Shown in pieces: positions 49,900 to 62,089 of a DNA stretch of 64,000 bases (position 1 is its first letter; each line of letters begins with the position of its first letter). Both the position numbers and the translations under genes were made by a program. The notes below the pieces were generated by a model. It saw only the letters and a list, made by a program, of their open reading frames with translations, did not search any database and had not been told where the DNA came from. The stretch spans positions 7,259,001 to 7,323,000 of the forward strand of contig NC_092673.1 of the NCBI RefSeq assembly GCF_964355755.1, written 5' to 3'. The DNA comes from Antedon mediterranea (Eukaryota; Echinodermata; Crinoidea; Comatulida; Antedonidae).

Positions 49900-51360
49900 G
49901 GCCACAATGCCGTGTTTTAACACACGTGCGACGGGGAAAACTCCGTAAGCTTGGCTTTTTGCTGTGTCGGTCGTGGTTTTGTCCATTATGATTTCGTTTT
50001 GCTGGCTGGGGGTTCCCATAATTTAAGGCTAAACTATAATTTTCCGTCGATCATGTGTATTGGTATATTCATTTTTGTCCATAATTGAGATGAATTTCCG
50101 TTGTCTATTTCGTGCTTAGCTTACCTGGATAAACCAACAATAGCCCCTTCTCCTCGAAGAGTGAGATATAACTCGAAAAGTGGATGTTTTCATTGAATTC
50201 CCCTCTCCACAAATGGTATAGTCCATGAAATATGCCCTCAAGTGGGAGCCTGCCCACAAACCACCATCATCATTTCTTTTCGAGACATGAAAGAGTTAAC
50301 ATGTCTTCAAAGAGCTTGACACAGTTTTCTTGCTGTTGCAATTGAGTTTCAATACTGAGACTGCTGCTATATGAAGCTAAGTAGTTTTTCTTGGTTACAG
50401 AGATTCATAGAACTTTGAAATGTCAATAAAATGACTTTTAGCAAGCATTTTTGTGAATGTTTTCGCTTAGACCAACTGGCTAAAATGTTTGCGGTACCAT
50501 AATAGGTTTGTGTAGTATGTACTGTTATTATTATAGACTTTCCGTAGTACACACTGAACACTGAATGTTTGCCATTTAATCTTGCTCCTAATTTTTTTAA
50601 TACAGTCATTGGATAGAACTTTGATATTAGAGCTTTTAGATACAAAAACAGTACCATTTAAAACAACGAGACAATTTTTCCAATAAAAATATCAAGGTTT
50701 AGATACTAAATTTTATATCTTAAAATAGTTAAATTTCATGTTAGGCCTACTCTGTACTGTACCAATAAAGGTATTTGACATTTTAAATCAGAATTTACTG
50801 ACTTATGACAGATTTCGAATACACTTTAGCCAATTAAAGAAAATGGCATTTTTTCAGTTTAATAATGACAAATGATATGGCATTTGTCAGGATTACTACC
50901 TAAGGTATACTGTGCAGAAATATATCTAGCAAGGTTAAAAGGATTTGAATTGTAACAGCAAAAATCAACATTTAGTTTGTGGCTTTGTCAGATTCATGAT
51001 GGCCTTCGTGGAAAAGCTTTTTATCTTTGTTAAAACGAATTAGTTATTACTCATCAATTTTAATTGTTTGATTACTGCTTGGTCTAAAACAATAATCCAT
51101 AAAATTTATATAGATTATTTTTTAATTTTTTATAATTTAGTTGGACAATGGACAATAGAGAAATAAAAATAAATCTTTATGATAACACATGATCAGTAAT
51201 AGTTTACAGTATTGAACATGTAACTGTAACATACTGTAACAGTACAAGTACTGTATGTTTTACAAGCATGTTGGCCATTAGTATTGTACTTCTATTATAC
51301 AGTATTAATTATTTCAAGTGATTTAATAATTGATTTTATTTTGTTATACCCCCATTTCAT
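49900..51360. other. Non-coding stretch, nothing recognised
   Basis: AT-rich sequence with TACAGTA words. No exon, RNA gene or repeat ends were recognised. It would be intronic if 49463 is a genuine first exon. Confidence 0.35.
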
Positions 51361-51361
51361 A

Positions 51362-51620
51362 ACAATAATAATAATAATAATAATATTATTAATAATAATA
51401 AGATTTATACAGCGCACATATCCACTAAAGTGCTCAAGGCGCTTGTGAAAAACCATGAAACATATTAACCTTAAACTAAAATACAATTGTTAAATTTGAC
51501 TAAAACCGAAAAAAAATAAACAAGACCAATCGAACCCACATCACTGCTTCCGTTTACCAGCAATTTAAGGTGCATAGACCAGCCAGTACATAACTCACAG
51601 GTGTTCTCAGTGATGTGGGT
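51362..51620 (-). mobile_element. SINE with GCGCTGTATAAAT(ATT)n tail
   Basis: On the minus strand, GGGTTCGATTGG (B-box-like) near 51530 is followed by a body. The body ends with AAGCGCCTTGAGCACTTTAG, TGGATATGTGCGCTGTATAA and then a TTATTATT run. The GCGC-TATAAAT-(ATT)n ending is a recurrent SINE/LINE tail in marine invertebrates and fish (from general knowledge). The 5' limit is approximate. Confidence 0.65.
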
Positions 51621-52799
51621 ATCTAGCTAAACAAATTAAATCTTACAAATTGTCAAAAGCAGTAGACAGCAGCATTGAAAACTTCTTCAACTTGCCGCTA
51701 AAGTTTGTCTTTGAAATAAAAAATCATTACACTATTATATTTAATACCCATATGTTTAGACTGCTAGGCCGCTCAGTATATTCACTGACGTATTTTAGGT
51801 TACTACAGTATTAAAAAGAAAAGTTTTGTACCTGACTGAGAAACCTTAAAAACAAGTCTGATTAATATCTAAGTTATCTAGCAAAATGTAAGACACTCAA
51901 AACAAGTATTACACCAATTTTGGCAAATTACTGTAATTAATTCTTACAGTTACAAACAGTTGAATAAAAATTGGCAGATCAAGCCTGAAGTAGAGTACCT
52001 TTGCTAATATGCTAAATAAAAGAGTAAGACCACTGTATACAAATTATAGAAACGATTTGACATAAATAAATTGATACATTATAATTTTTATATTATTTAA
52101 TTTTATTTTCCCTCAGATGATTCATACCTAGATAAACTGTATTTTATATTCAATCTATTTTTGGTTAATAGTAATATCAATTGAAGTCAATATAATTACT
52201 TGGAATTACAGTATTTGACTATCCCATCCTTTCCGGAATATATTTTAAAATGTCTTGATTCATACAGTACATTAACAATATTACAATCAGTATGTTAAAA
52301 TTGAATTGAATTAAAAAAAAAAATAGTAAATAGTTAAGACCTATATTTTATGTACAGTACACAGATTTTTCGTTCCATAGATTGTACTCAAAGTGTACAT
52401 TAAATTACCAATGAAATAATCATTTTTTGTAATTTATTGCTTTATGTGAATTTTCCGGTCATTATCATCATTTATTTCGCCATCAACAAATACAAAAACG
52501 AAAACAGCTTAAACAAAGGTACAGTACGTACAGGTAAATCGATGAGGTAGGATCACCTACAGTAAATGTTAATGTCCCAAAGGTGTCTGGTTTTTTTGTG
52601 TTTTAAACACTGTACAAAACAGTCAGATATCTAAACGTCTTGACTCGTCGGTGCAGTCTGAGATAGTGTACCGTAGGTATAGGTTTTTAGGTCATCAAGA
52701 ACTTCAGGGCCTGGTTATACGATGCGGCCTGAGTTGGCATTAATACTATCAAGCAAGGTTTACAAGTTCAATTCTGGGGTTGGAACGATTTTGTTTTGT

Positions 52800-52870
52800 T
52801 TTGTTTAATTCATTTAAACTTTATTTTAACCATAGAGGCCCAGATCAACACGCGGTTGCTCTTTCCTGAG
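52800..52870 (-). mobile_element. Possible LINE 3' end
   Basis: On the minus strand, GATCTGGGCCTCTATGGTTA is followed by AAATAAAGTTTAAATGAATT. The layout matches the other LINE-like ends at 1836 and 48831 (a CTATGG block, AATAAAG, then a TGAAT tail) but with a different body. Nearby CAAGTTCAATTCTGGGG resembles a B box. Confidence 0.35.
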
Positions 52871-53538
52871 GTTTGTGCACATAAAAAATACAAATACAAT
52901 TTCAACAATGTTTTAACAATATTATGACAGTACAGTATATTTAATACAAGTTTTGATGAAGTTATGTTTAAACACCTTTGGTTACCTTCTGTTCTGTTTT
53001 TATTATTTTTTTAATGATACAATAACCTGAAATTAAAAAAATGTCAATAAAAATGATATGTTAAATAGATAAAAAATTATGTAATGTACTGTATCCCATA
53101 AGACAAGAATGGAACATTCAATAGTTGCAATATCAAGAAATTTATTCATACATGGCAACGGTCGACATGATGACAAGCAGTGAATAATCAGTATTAAATA
53201 ATCAATACTAAAGATAGAAGTAAAGTGCTGAATGAATGTACTGTACAGTTAGGATCCAAAATCCATTCTTTTCAAAGAAGGATATTGTCAACCAGTACGT
53301 CATACGATACATGTTAAGTACTGTCTGTTGATAGTTAGTAGATTTCTTGATTTTATTTTTAGTTTACTTTCCTGGAATACACAATTTACTATTATTAATC
53401 AAGTGGATTAAATTACTGAAATGTGAACGGCTACTAAAAAATAGCAAGGAAGTTATACTTTAGTTTGAAATCAAAGCAGATCTTTGAATGTTTTCGTATG
53501 CGGTTAAGTTAAAAAACATGCATGATGTATAGTGTACT

Positions 53539-53982
53539 AAGGGTCTGTTTTTGCTGCATAGCGCCGAATAAACCGATTATTTAAAAAATGTAATTTTTAT
53601 ATTGACTGCATTTCTGCTCAATTTTTTGCTCCAAAATAACCATTTAAATCAGTGAGTGGTGGTTGACAAAAATTGTTAGATTTGCCAAAAATGCAATTGC
53701 TCCTGGCGGTTAATTCAAACGTTAGTGCAGTGTAGTTGATTCAAGGTCAGCAGCTGTCAATCAAATAACCGTTATTTAGTGTTGCGGCTAAAAGTTGCTC
53801 AGCGATAACCAGTTAAATGGCGTTCTAACACCGAATTGAATGGGTATTTTTAACCGGTTATTTTGCGCTGCCTTTTAACCGTTTACCACAAAATTGTCCT
53901 GTTTCTGATTCTAAGAAAATGAAGTTAATTTATTCACACCGTTTTTAACCAGTTATTTTTATACAGCAGAAGCAGGCCCTAA
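53539..53982. mobile_element. 444-bp element, GGGCCTGTTTCTGCTG family
   Basis: The left end AAGGGTCTGTTTTTGCTGCAT and right end ATACAGCAGAAGCAGGCCCTAA are inverted complements. The interior has AACCGGTTATTTT and AACCAGTTATTTT words instead of the ATACCGTATTTT of the 28543 copy, and shares TTTTTTGCTCCAAAATAACC with the copy at 36169. There is no ORF. Confidence 0.75.
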
Positions 53983-55009
53983 TTTTGCTTTTAAATGAAC
54001 TTCCGTATTAAACATAACAGTAAATTTCAGGAACTAAAGTCTTTAGTAATTAAACCAAAGGGATCTACTGTATGTGTAAGTCAAAATATATTATAGGTAC
54101 TGTAACAAAATCCAAAATTAAAAACCGGGAGGTCACATGGTATATTTCAGCTGCGCCCATTATTTATTATTAAGAAGTACAGTGTGTGACGTGACAAGCG
54201 GTATCACGTGATGGCTATGTGAGAGGAATTTCGACCGCAGATGGTCATACAATGGTTTAAATATCGTAAATTTGCTTGTGTGTAAGCTTTTTTGTTATAT
54301 TTTTTAATGCAGAAACATATAGGCCTACAGGTACATAAAAATTCAGTTATCTTTGTAATCCTGGAGAAAATGTGGAAAACCGGAAGCATGACCATAGGCC
54401 GGGAGACGAGTCTAAAATACGGGAGTCTTTCGGCCAAAACATGAGTGTTGGCATGTGTGCAGTATACCAGCTACTGTACTGTGTCCATGTTTACAGCTGG
54501 TCGTGAAGAATTTCAATATTGGCAACTTTAGAATGGATCCCAAATATGACTTGAATTTTGTTGAATTAAATCTATAGGAACAGCTCTCCATTAAAAATTA
54601 ACAAAAACATACAAATCATTTTTTGTTTATAATATTAAATCATACATACAGAAACTGTACTGTAGTTTATTTATAAACAAGGAAATAAATATTAATTAAT
54701 AATAAATAAATAATTTCTCCATATATCATATGGATCTAGCTACTGTATGGTAAATAAAGCATAGCCAAAATATTAGTAAATTATTTTAAAAAATTAAATT
54801 GATCAGTCCAAAATACTCTATTGTCAAGTCAAGTATGCAATGTTTGTTCTTTAGGCTTTTATCTCTGCCATTTATTAAGGTTCAACGGTCTTGTGATAAT
54901 AAAATGCCACCAATTTGCCTAATCCATTGTGAATGCTATGCAAGCTACTTAGCGGCAGTTTTAAATCAGCACAAATCAAGCTACATGTACAGTAGCTAGC
55001 ACTTTCAAA

Positions 55010-55220
55010 ATGGAGGAAGTTAAAACACCAAAACTGAAGGATATAAAATTGAAGATAAGAACCCCTAAGCTATTGAAGGCTAGGCTTGGAGGTGTGCAAA
55101 CCCCCAAACTACTCAAAGACAGGCTAGGAATCAGAAGTGTTCATACTCCAGTAGGAGGCAGTTTGAAGTGGCCTAGCAGGAAACCTGATCTAGTGAAAAT
55201 ATGGACAAGAATGTCTGAAG
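55010..55220 (+). CDS. Candidate first coding exon, basic TPKL-repeat peptide (70 aa)
   Basis: The ATG has a strong start context (CAAAATGG). The exon ends MSEG with donor GAAG|GTAGGA, phase 1. The peptide is strongly basic and contains three TPKL motifs (residues 6-9, 18-21, 31-34), the last two in TPKLLKARLG and TPKLLKDRLG, plus a SVHTPVGG stretch. There is no signal peptide or known domain. The last residues MSE-G are reminiscent of the MSEK-G start at 49463, with the same phase, so both could be alternative first exons of one gene whose body lies outside the window. The product is unknown. Confidence 0.5.
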
Positions 55221-55399
55221 GTAGGATGTCATTAGGGACAATTAGATGTGACATTTCAGCTCTTCAAGTTCACATACCAAGCCTTTCAGGGGTAGCCTCT
55301 ATCTACAGTATGTGCATATAAACCTCATTATCATCAGATCCATTTTGTCGGGATACTATTGGCAAAACTATCATTCATATTCATTTGTGAAGAAAACAA

Positions 55400-57350
55400 T
55401 TTTCTTTTTGATGTACTAACTGTACACTATTGTCTGTACACTAAAACAATACTGTGACACTACAAAAACAACAATTCTTATAATAATATTAATATTATTA
55501 AAAAAATTGTACTTTTTGTACTTTTTAAACAAGTTGAAAACAAGGCACAGTATCACAGTTTAGGTAATTAATAATAATAATTAATAATATTAAAGTTTTG
55601 TAATAATATATGAGATCGAGCTAAAAGACATTCGTTCCATGTTACTGTTGAGATTCATCATTAGGGACTTGAATGAACGTGCACGACATTCATGTCAAAA
55701 TGTCAAATCAAATTTGCCAGTCGCCTAGCGCGTGCATATCATAAAAATGAGGTAATAGGCTAGCAGTCGGCATAGTCGCAAGAAAAGTACCTATTAAATG
55801 TAATGTACATCAATACCTTAATTCAACCAATGGCTCAATGTCCTATCTGAAGGATGAGGCTAGAAGAATAGAAAGTTTCTTGTATAATGACACAACAAAC
55901 AGATCTGAGTTTTAAACTCTGCCTTATCACATTCCAATCCAATTTACCTTCCATTGCACCATACAGTTATAATTTTACCCAAAACAAGCTACTGTATGAA
56001 ACGTGCCAAAAAATATTCCACAGAGGTTTGTTGAAAAACGCATTCACAGTTACATAGTCCGCATACTACTATTAAAGTATACATTAATGTTATCAATTCA
56101 TGCACTATTTTTGAATATTTAATTAAATAGAATACACTTTGTTGGTTGTCTCAAGCAACATTTAAATTAATTAATTAATTGTGTAGACCATAAAACTATT
56201 GCTATATTTAAATGTTTCAAAATAAACTAAATTATCCAAAATTAAAACTAATATCATCCTGTTAATCAATTACATGACAAAGAGCTGTCAGAAATAAAGA
56301 CTTAAAGTGGTATCTAACATTCTTTTCTATTGTCAAGTGCTGTATTTATAATCTTTTACCAAAGACAGAAGTACCAATGAATTGTATAAATAGCAAATGT
56401 ATTGTAGTAAATTGTAATAACAAAGGACCTAGGAATGCTGTGTTGTCTGTCTCTAGTTGTAAGGCAAGGTTTCACTTTTGTTAAACAATAATGAGAATAC
56501 AATAGTACTGAACATGTTTAAAAAAAAAAGACTGGGTTAAAAAAAACACTAAAATTGCTGGAAAATTTAGAACAAAGTGAAAATAAAGGCCAAGTGATAA
56601 ATTTTACAGTCTATTTCATGCTTAGAACATAAACAGTTGTGAAAGAAATATTTTATTTAACAAAGTCTGAAAAATTTAGTACATTCCAGTTATTTTGAAA
56701 GTTTGACAAACTGTAATCATAAAGAACAGAAAAAAAATGTTGAGGATAAAAGAAAATCATCTGCAGGGCAATTCAAATTTTAAAAAGTGTAACAAAGAGA
56801 CATTTTAATTATTTTTCATTGGCGGATCCTGGGTGTTGCGCTAGGAACACACTCTCCTCCTTTTGACAGCTCAGTTTGTTAGTGTTCCCCATTAAACAAA
56901 CTCGACACTGCATGTATCATTGAAATATTTCATAACACTACTGACTGTATAGTGAAAATGACAAAGAATAAAACACATTTATGGTTAGAACAATATTTCC
57001 TGTTTTACGAAATACAAAAAAAGAAGCAAGACATTTAGTAAACAAAGGATTGCATTGTAAAAACTGCAATAAAATTAAGCTACAGGTATTAAATATTAAT
57101 ATTAATTGAATTACAGTATAAAATATGGAAATTGGACAATAACCACCAGAACAATACATATACCCATTATGGCCTGTACCATGTTAGAGTGACAATGTTA
57201 GGTGTCGGCTTGTTTTTAAAATCAATCTTTACAATTGAATTACAGTACATTTGTTAAATAAGTATAAGTTAAATAATATAATATCTATCTATACTATTTT
57301 ATGAAAACTACAATTAAGTTTTAAGTATAGTCAGCAGTCATTGTTTACTG
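55400..57350. other. AT-rich stretch without recognised gene
   Basis: Contains TTAATAATATTAA-like microsatellite runs and poly-A tracts. No exon with coding similarity or RNA gene was recognised on either strand. Confidence 0.35.
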
Positions 57351-57557
57351 TAGGGCCTGTTTCTATTGAAAAATCTTGCCGCTTTTATTAAAAAGATTCC
57401 GTTGCAGTTAAAAATGTTTTCATTTTTTAAATCACTACTTGACGATCGAAACCGGAATCAAAATATGTGGATCCATTTCTATTGGCAAGAAAATACAGTT
57501 TTAAATAAAATATGTTATTTATGTCGGTATTCTCTTGCGCAATAGAAACGGTCTCTT
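57351..57557. mobile_element. 207-bp element, GGGCCTGTTTCTATTG ends
   Basis: TAGGGCCTGTTTCTATTG and CAATAGAAACGGTCTCTTA are inverted ends. The interior is A/T-rich with AAGATTCCG and AAAATACAG words. It is a variant of the GGGCCTGTTTCTGCTG family with an ATTG subterminus in both arms, which indicates the arms changed together. Confidence 0.7.
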
Positions 57558-58383
57558 AGTGAATCTGTTTGGACAGTAGTCTTTACCAATGTTGAAAATG
57601 TGTGTTTGATGTGAAGTTGATATGAGATGTGTGCGGTATACAAATTAAATGTCAAACCATAAAATGGCAAATTTGCTAGTCCTGATTTTAAGGACTGAAT
57701 GATGCTTTTACCTGTTTACTGAAAGATAATACCAATACTTAAAAAAATATTTTACATTAGAATGAACTTTAGAGTTATAAACTGAATAATTCAGTGTGCA
57801 TTTTGTACGGGAAATAGTTCAACAATTGAATTATTATACAATTTGTTAAATCATAACTGCGTAAATTATGTACAGTTTATCAGGTTCAAGTGCAGACAAA
57901 CTACAGTATACTGCTTATTGTTTCAACCATAAACACATTCACAATTGATTTAAAACCAGAAACATCAATGGTCATTTTTGTACAATTACCACCATGCTCA
58001 ATACTAATATTCAGCACTTGACTCTCTGATTTTCAATTTCAAAATTTATATTTAAATACAGAGAGACTTATTTGAAACGCTGGCCATGAGACCTAACGAT
58101 TAAACTAGCTGTTTTGTTTCTGCTGAAATGAACAACAATACAAATTCAAATCACAGTTGATTTGGTCATAATGGTACAAGAACAATTAGGTCATTGTTAC
58201 TGTACAAGTTAAAATGAAATTACTAACGGTATGCGAGACACTTAATGACTGACTGCTATGTTTTGCTTTTGACCGTTGTGGTCCGTATCATGGCGATAAT
58301 TGCAATCAACCAATGGGGTGCCACATTTGGGTTTGATTATTTTTCCAATTTGAGGCTAGCACTTTACTGTTAGTAACTCTAAC

Positions 58384-58415
58384 CATAGAGAAATAAGTTA
58401 ACTTATTTCTCTATG
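58384..58415. mobile_element. 32-bp perfect palindrome with 7-bp direct-repeat flanks
   Basis: CATAGAGAAATAAGTT joined directly to its exact reverse complement. CTCTAAC lies immediately on both sides. It shares its CATAGAGA ends with the 36-bp unit at 34444-34479. Confidence 0.7.
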
Positions 58416-60104
58416 CTCTAACATTAAATGTTGGTCTACTTAATTTTACTTTTTACATTCATTTTCATATTTAAAAAAAAATATCTTACTAAAAAGGAAA
58501 ATTAACAGTTAGTAGTAAAAGATGAAAGTAAAAAAAAACAAAAAAAAATATTTCTTCATAGTATTTTGAAATGTTTTTTTATTTCTTCATATTTCTTAAG
58601 TGATCATTATAATAAGCATTAATCATACTTTTAGGATTATTACTATTAAAATGATTAAGAACATGTAAAGGATATATCAAATACCACAAATACTAGTGAT
58701 TAATTAATAAGTCACTTCATCGAAGGTCAGTTTGTTAATCATAATTATTAATAATAGTGGTAGTAATATTATTAAGATGATGAAACATTTTAATTGATTA
58801 CTTCAATTTGGGTTATTTCATCTTAATCGTGTACTTTACACTTGAATTTGAAAATGTTATATTAAGAGACAGAAAGACAAAAATTATTAAAAAATTTACT
58901 GTAAACATATACAGTACTACAGTACAGTAACCTTATATTCATTTTCAATTAATAAAAGTAGGCAGCATTTTTAGAAAAATTATTAAAATAAAAAGACTGT
59001 CGGAATATATGAGTCATAATGCGGTAGCGGTCAATTAAAGAAAATGGAATTAGGTAATTGGATAATAAACATATGTTAATAATACGAGATGTGATGTTGC
59101 TATGGAAACACTTATGAAAAGATAGCTGTTATGCCTGTCCTCAATTTTATTCCGACATAGAACTAGTTTATTTTTCCCATTTAAACGATTAAATGCTTTT
59201 TTCTATAGTATTATTTTTCACGTTAATGTTAATATAATTCTTGAAAATGTTTGTACCAAATTACTAAAAATAATGCAAATCTATTTAATTTGTTAATTCT
59301 AAACTAGATGTGGGCAGATAATGAAGATACTTTCAACACACCTGTTTGGTGTAAGCAAAAAAGCTACAGTATAGGTATCACTGATTCTTTTCAGTCCATT
59401 CATTCTTAAATTGTCAGCTACTTTGTTGCTTCAGGATGAATAGAAAAGTCTGATTCACCACTACACCGTACACGCATTGGCTGTGATGTCATCGGTTTGT
59501 TTTCAGTATGTGCTTAGACACTGTACGATCACCGAGCGTAGTAATAATTAAGTCGGTAAAATGTGCTACTGTATTACTCGAAACCATGGTACTTAAAGCC
59601 TTTTCACACTGGAATTGAAAAATGATAAACCAAGGTAACTTTACGCAAGGTCTAAATTTGATCTTTGTTTGCACTTAGACAGTTCTATGATGGATTGTCA
59701 AAACGTAACCATGACGTTAAAAACTATGATTTCCTCGCATGGTGCTAATGTCGAGTATTTACTTGAGTCGCACTTTTGAATTGGACTATTTACCAGCATG
59801 TTTCGTTTTACCAAGATGGTAAAGTGGTCAGTAAAAACCATTGGTCTTTGTTAAATTAACCCTGAGGTTTTAACCCCCAGTTAATTTGACCAATCTATTA
59901 AAAATTGGACAAACTACAGATTATAAATTGACCCACATTTGTGGCCAGGATTCAGTCATAGATGAGCTACTGTACCCACATCAACATGATTTCTATAAAA
60001 ATTATTAAATTAATTTAAATATGTTAGAAAGTTGAAGTATGCTATAATTAGTGTCAATGTACATGTAAAATGGTGACTAAGTGGTGTATTTTGTTGTTTT
60101 CCCT

Positions 60105-60190
60105 CCATTGGGTAGTTGCATTGGGGCTGCTCATGTTGTGGGACCCCTTAAGCTCTGGGGGTTAAACAGTGAGTGCTCAAAGCTGTAACA
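60105..60190. repeat. Dispersed repeat (GGGTAGTTGCATTG), copy 2
   Basis: CCATTGGGTAGTTGCATTGG, GTTGTGGGACCCCTTAAGCT, GGGGGTTAAACAGTGAG and AAAGCTGTAAC correspond in order to blocks of the copy at 33361-33510. Confidence 0.5.
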
Positions 60191-60574
60191 CCACTAATAT
60201 AATAACCAATTTATGTCTCATGTAAAATAAATTGTTTCTCCTGCTTGCTACAAAATGTATATGTTATGTTCTTATAAAATGGCTTTACTGATAAAAGAGT
60301 GTTCATGTCAAGAGCAGCACTACAGATTGCTAAGTACAGTACATTGGATTGGAATGTATACACAATTGCCTGGTGGAATATTTCATAATAAAGATGTTTA
60401 CTATTAATCATTGCATTGGTATTTTAGACCCTCTCACTGTATATTATCCACTTAAGCATAGTGTACCCTTGAAATATGGATATATTGAACAAAAATACAT
60501 GTACTGTTAAATGTCAATCATATCTTTATTTCTATGGGATTATTACCAAATAAATAGGCATAATGCAACGGTAA

Positions 60575-60788
60575 TCTAAATACTGTATATATATACGGTA
60601 TATATTTTTGACAGCAGAAATGGTGCTGCTCACAAACATTTAAAAAAAAGCATGTTAACAGGACCACCCAACCACTGCTTCTAGCAGAATCTGGATATTC
60701 AAAATATGGTATAAATAAAATATATATATCATATTTTATACTGTATTTTTTTATACCATTCTGAAGATGCAGCAGGAACAGGCGCTAT
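60575..60788. mobile_element. Truncated GGGCCTGTTTCTGCTG-family element
   Basis: TATATACGGTATATATTTTT followed by GACAGCAGAAATGGTGCTGC matches the interior of the 28543 element (ACCGTATTTTTTTGGCAGCAG). The right end GCAGCAGGAACAGGCGCTA is the terminus. The left end is missing. Confidence 0.6.
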
Positions 60789-61325
60789 TCAGGCTTAGAA
60801 TTTGATGTAGTACTTTTGTTTCATTTTTAACCCTAAAGGCTACTAACACACTATTGTAGGACGATATTAACGATTAATGATAAACATACATATTTCTTTA
60901 CACAAAAACAAAAGAATTTAGAGAAGTTTTCATTTTAGGACAATATTTATTTATGATGTCTTTGATAAAAATAATATTTTTTAAATTGAATCAAATGATG
61001 TCATGATCAATAAGAACAATGCAATCATTGTCAGTGATAGAATTAGATGAATATTAAGCAGGTATTTTAATTTTTCCTTGAAAAAATCATCATCTATGTA
61101 CCGGTCGTGTACACAAAAGGTGGCGTGACCAGCTCTCTTTATTTCCTCATTTATTTTTCTTCGAAGTAATTCAAATAAAATTGCCTGTATAAAATGTTAT
61201 TTTATTCATATTTTCCCTCAATCTGTTTGTGTTATCAGAAAGTTTTCATTCCGGTTAAACTCGGTCACTAGCAAACATCAGATCTTATTGTAGAATTCAA
61301 TTTACCGAGTACACTGTTATAAAAA

Positions 61326-61337
61326 ATGTTGGCAGAG
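61326..61337 (+). CDS. Possible short first coding exon (MLAE)
   Basis: ATG-TTG-GCA-GAG is followed by donor GTATGT. A less AT-rich segment (61230-61325) precedes it and could be 5' UTR. It ends in phase 0, unlike the candidates at 49463 and 55010, so it need not belong with them. Twelve coding bases carry no similarity information. Confidence 0.2.
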
Positions 61338-62089
61338 GTATGTTTGGATGTTCCCATTTAAGGGAAAGTTGGAGGTAAAGACCCTATAGTAGTCTACAGT
61401 ATTATCTTGTTAAGGGCTAAAAAGAAAATTTATTGAGATACAATTATGCATTGTTTGTTGATATTTTTATTATATTGTATATATTAATATAATTGTTGCG
61501 TTTTATGGCTTTTTAGGATGTACAGTATTTACCAATATGTATATTTAATGTTTAAAATATTTGTAAAAGATATTTTGGTTAATGATGATCTGTGATTGAT
61601 TATTATTCAATAGTTTTGGATTGGCTTCTGAAAGAAATTTATTAGGTACTGTATGTTTGATTATGTTTTACTGTACATAATTAGTTTGTATACTGCATCA
61701 TAAGTCTTTACTTATACAAGTACTATAGTAAACAACTAGTCAGCAATGTACTGTTCTATAATACTTAATTGATGTGGCCTAGTTTACTACAACTAGTATA
61801 CATTTGTTAACGTTCTTCTTCATCTTCATCTCTATACTTGGTACTTGGTTGGTTTGTTTCCTCCTGAATCTTCCACGAGGGAAATTAACTAGGAGGTCTC
61901 AGTGAAGTGGTGGTGCTGTTTAATTTGTTTGGACAAGGTGCTTGCTAAAATCTTCTTTAAAGTTTGCATGTTTTAGTTATGTTAACAATAGACTGCGATA
62001 TAGTAGGCCTGTTAAGTGACCCAATCCTTCAAATTGTGATAACATTCTGAAACTTTGCACAGTTATTCATTAGGGTGTCAAAAATATGA

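Noticed and set aside
59590-59830. Possible inverted-repeat element starting CCTTTTCACACTGGAATTG
   Set aside because: No convincing inverted partner or target duplication was found.
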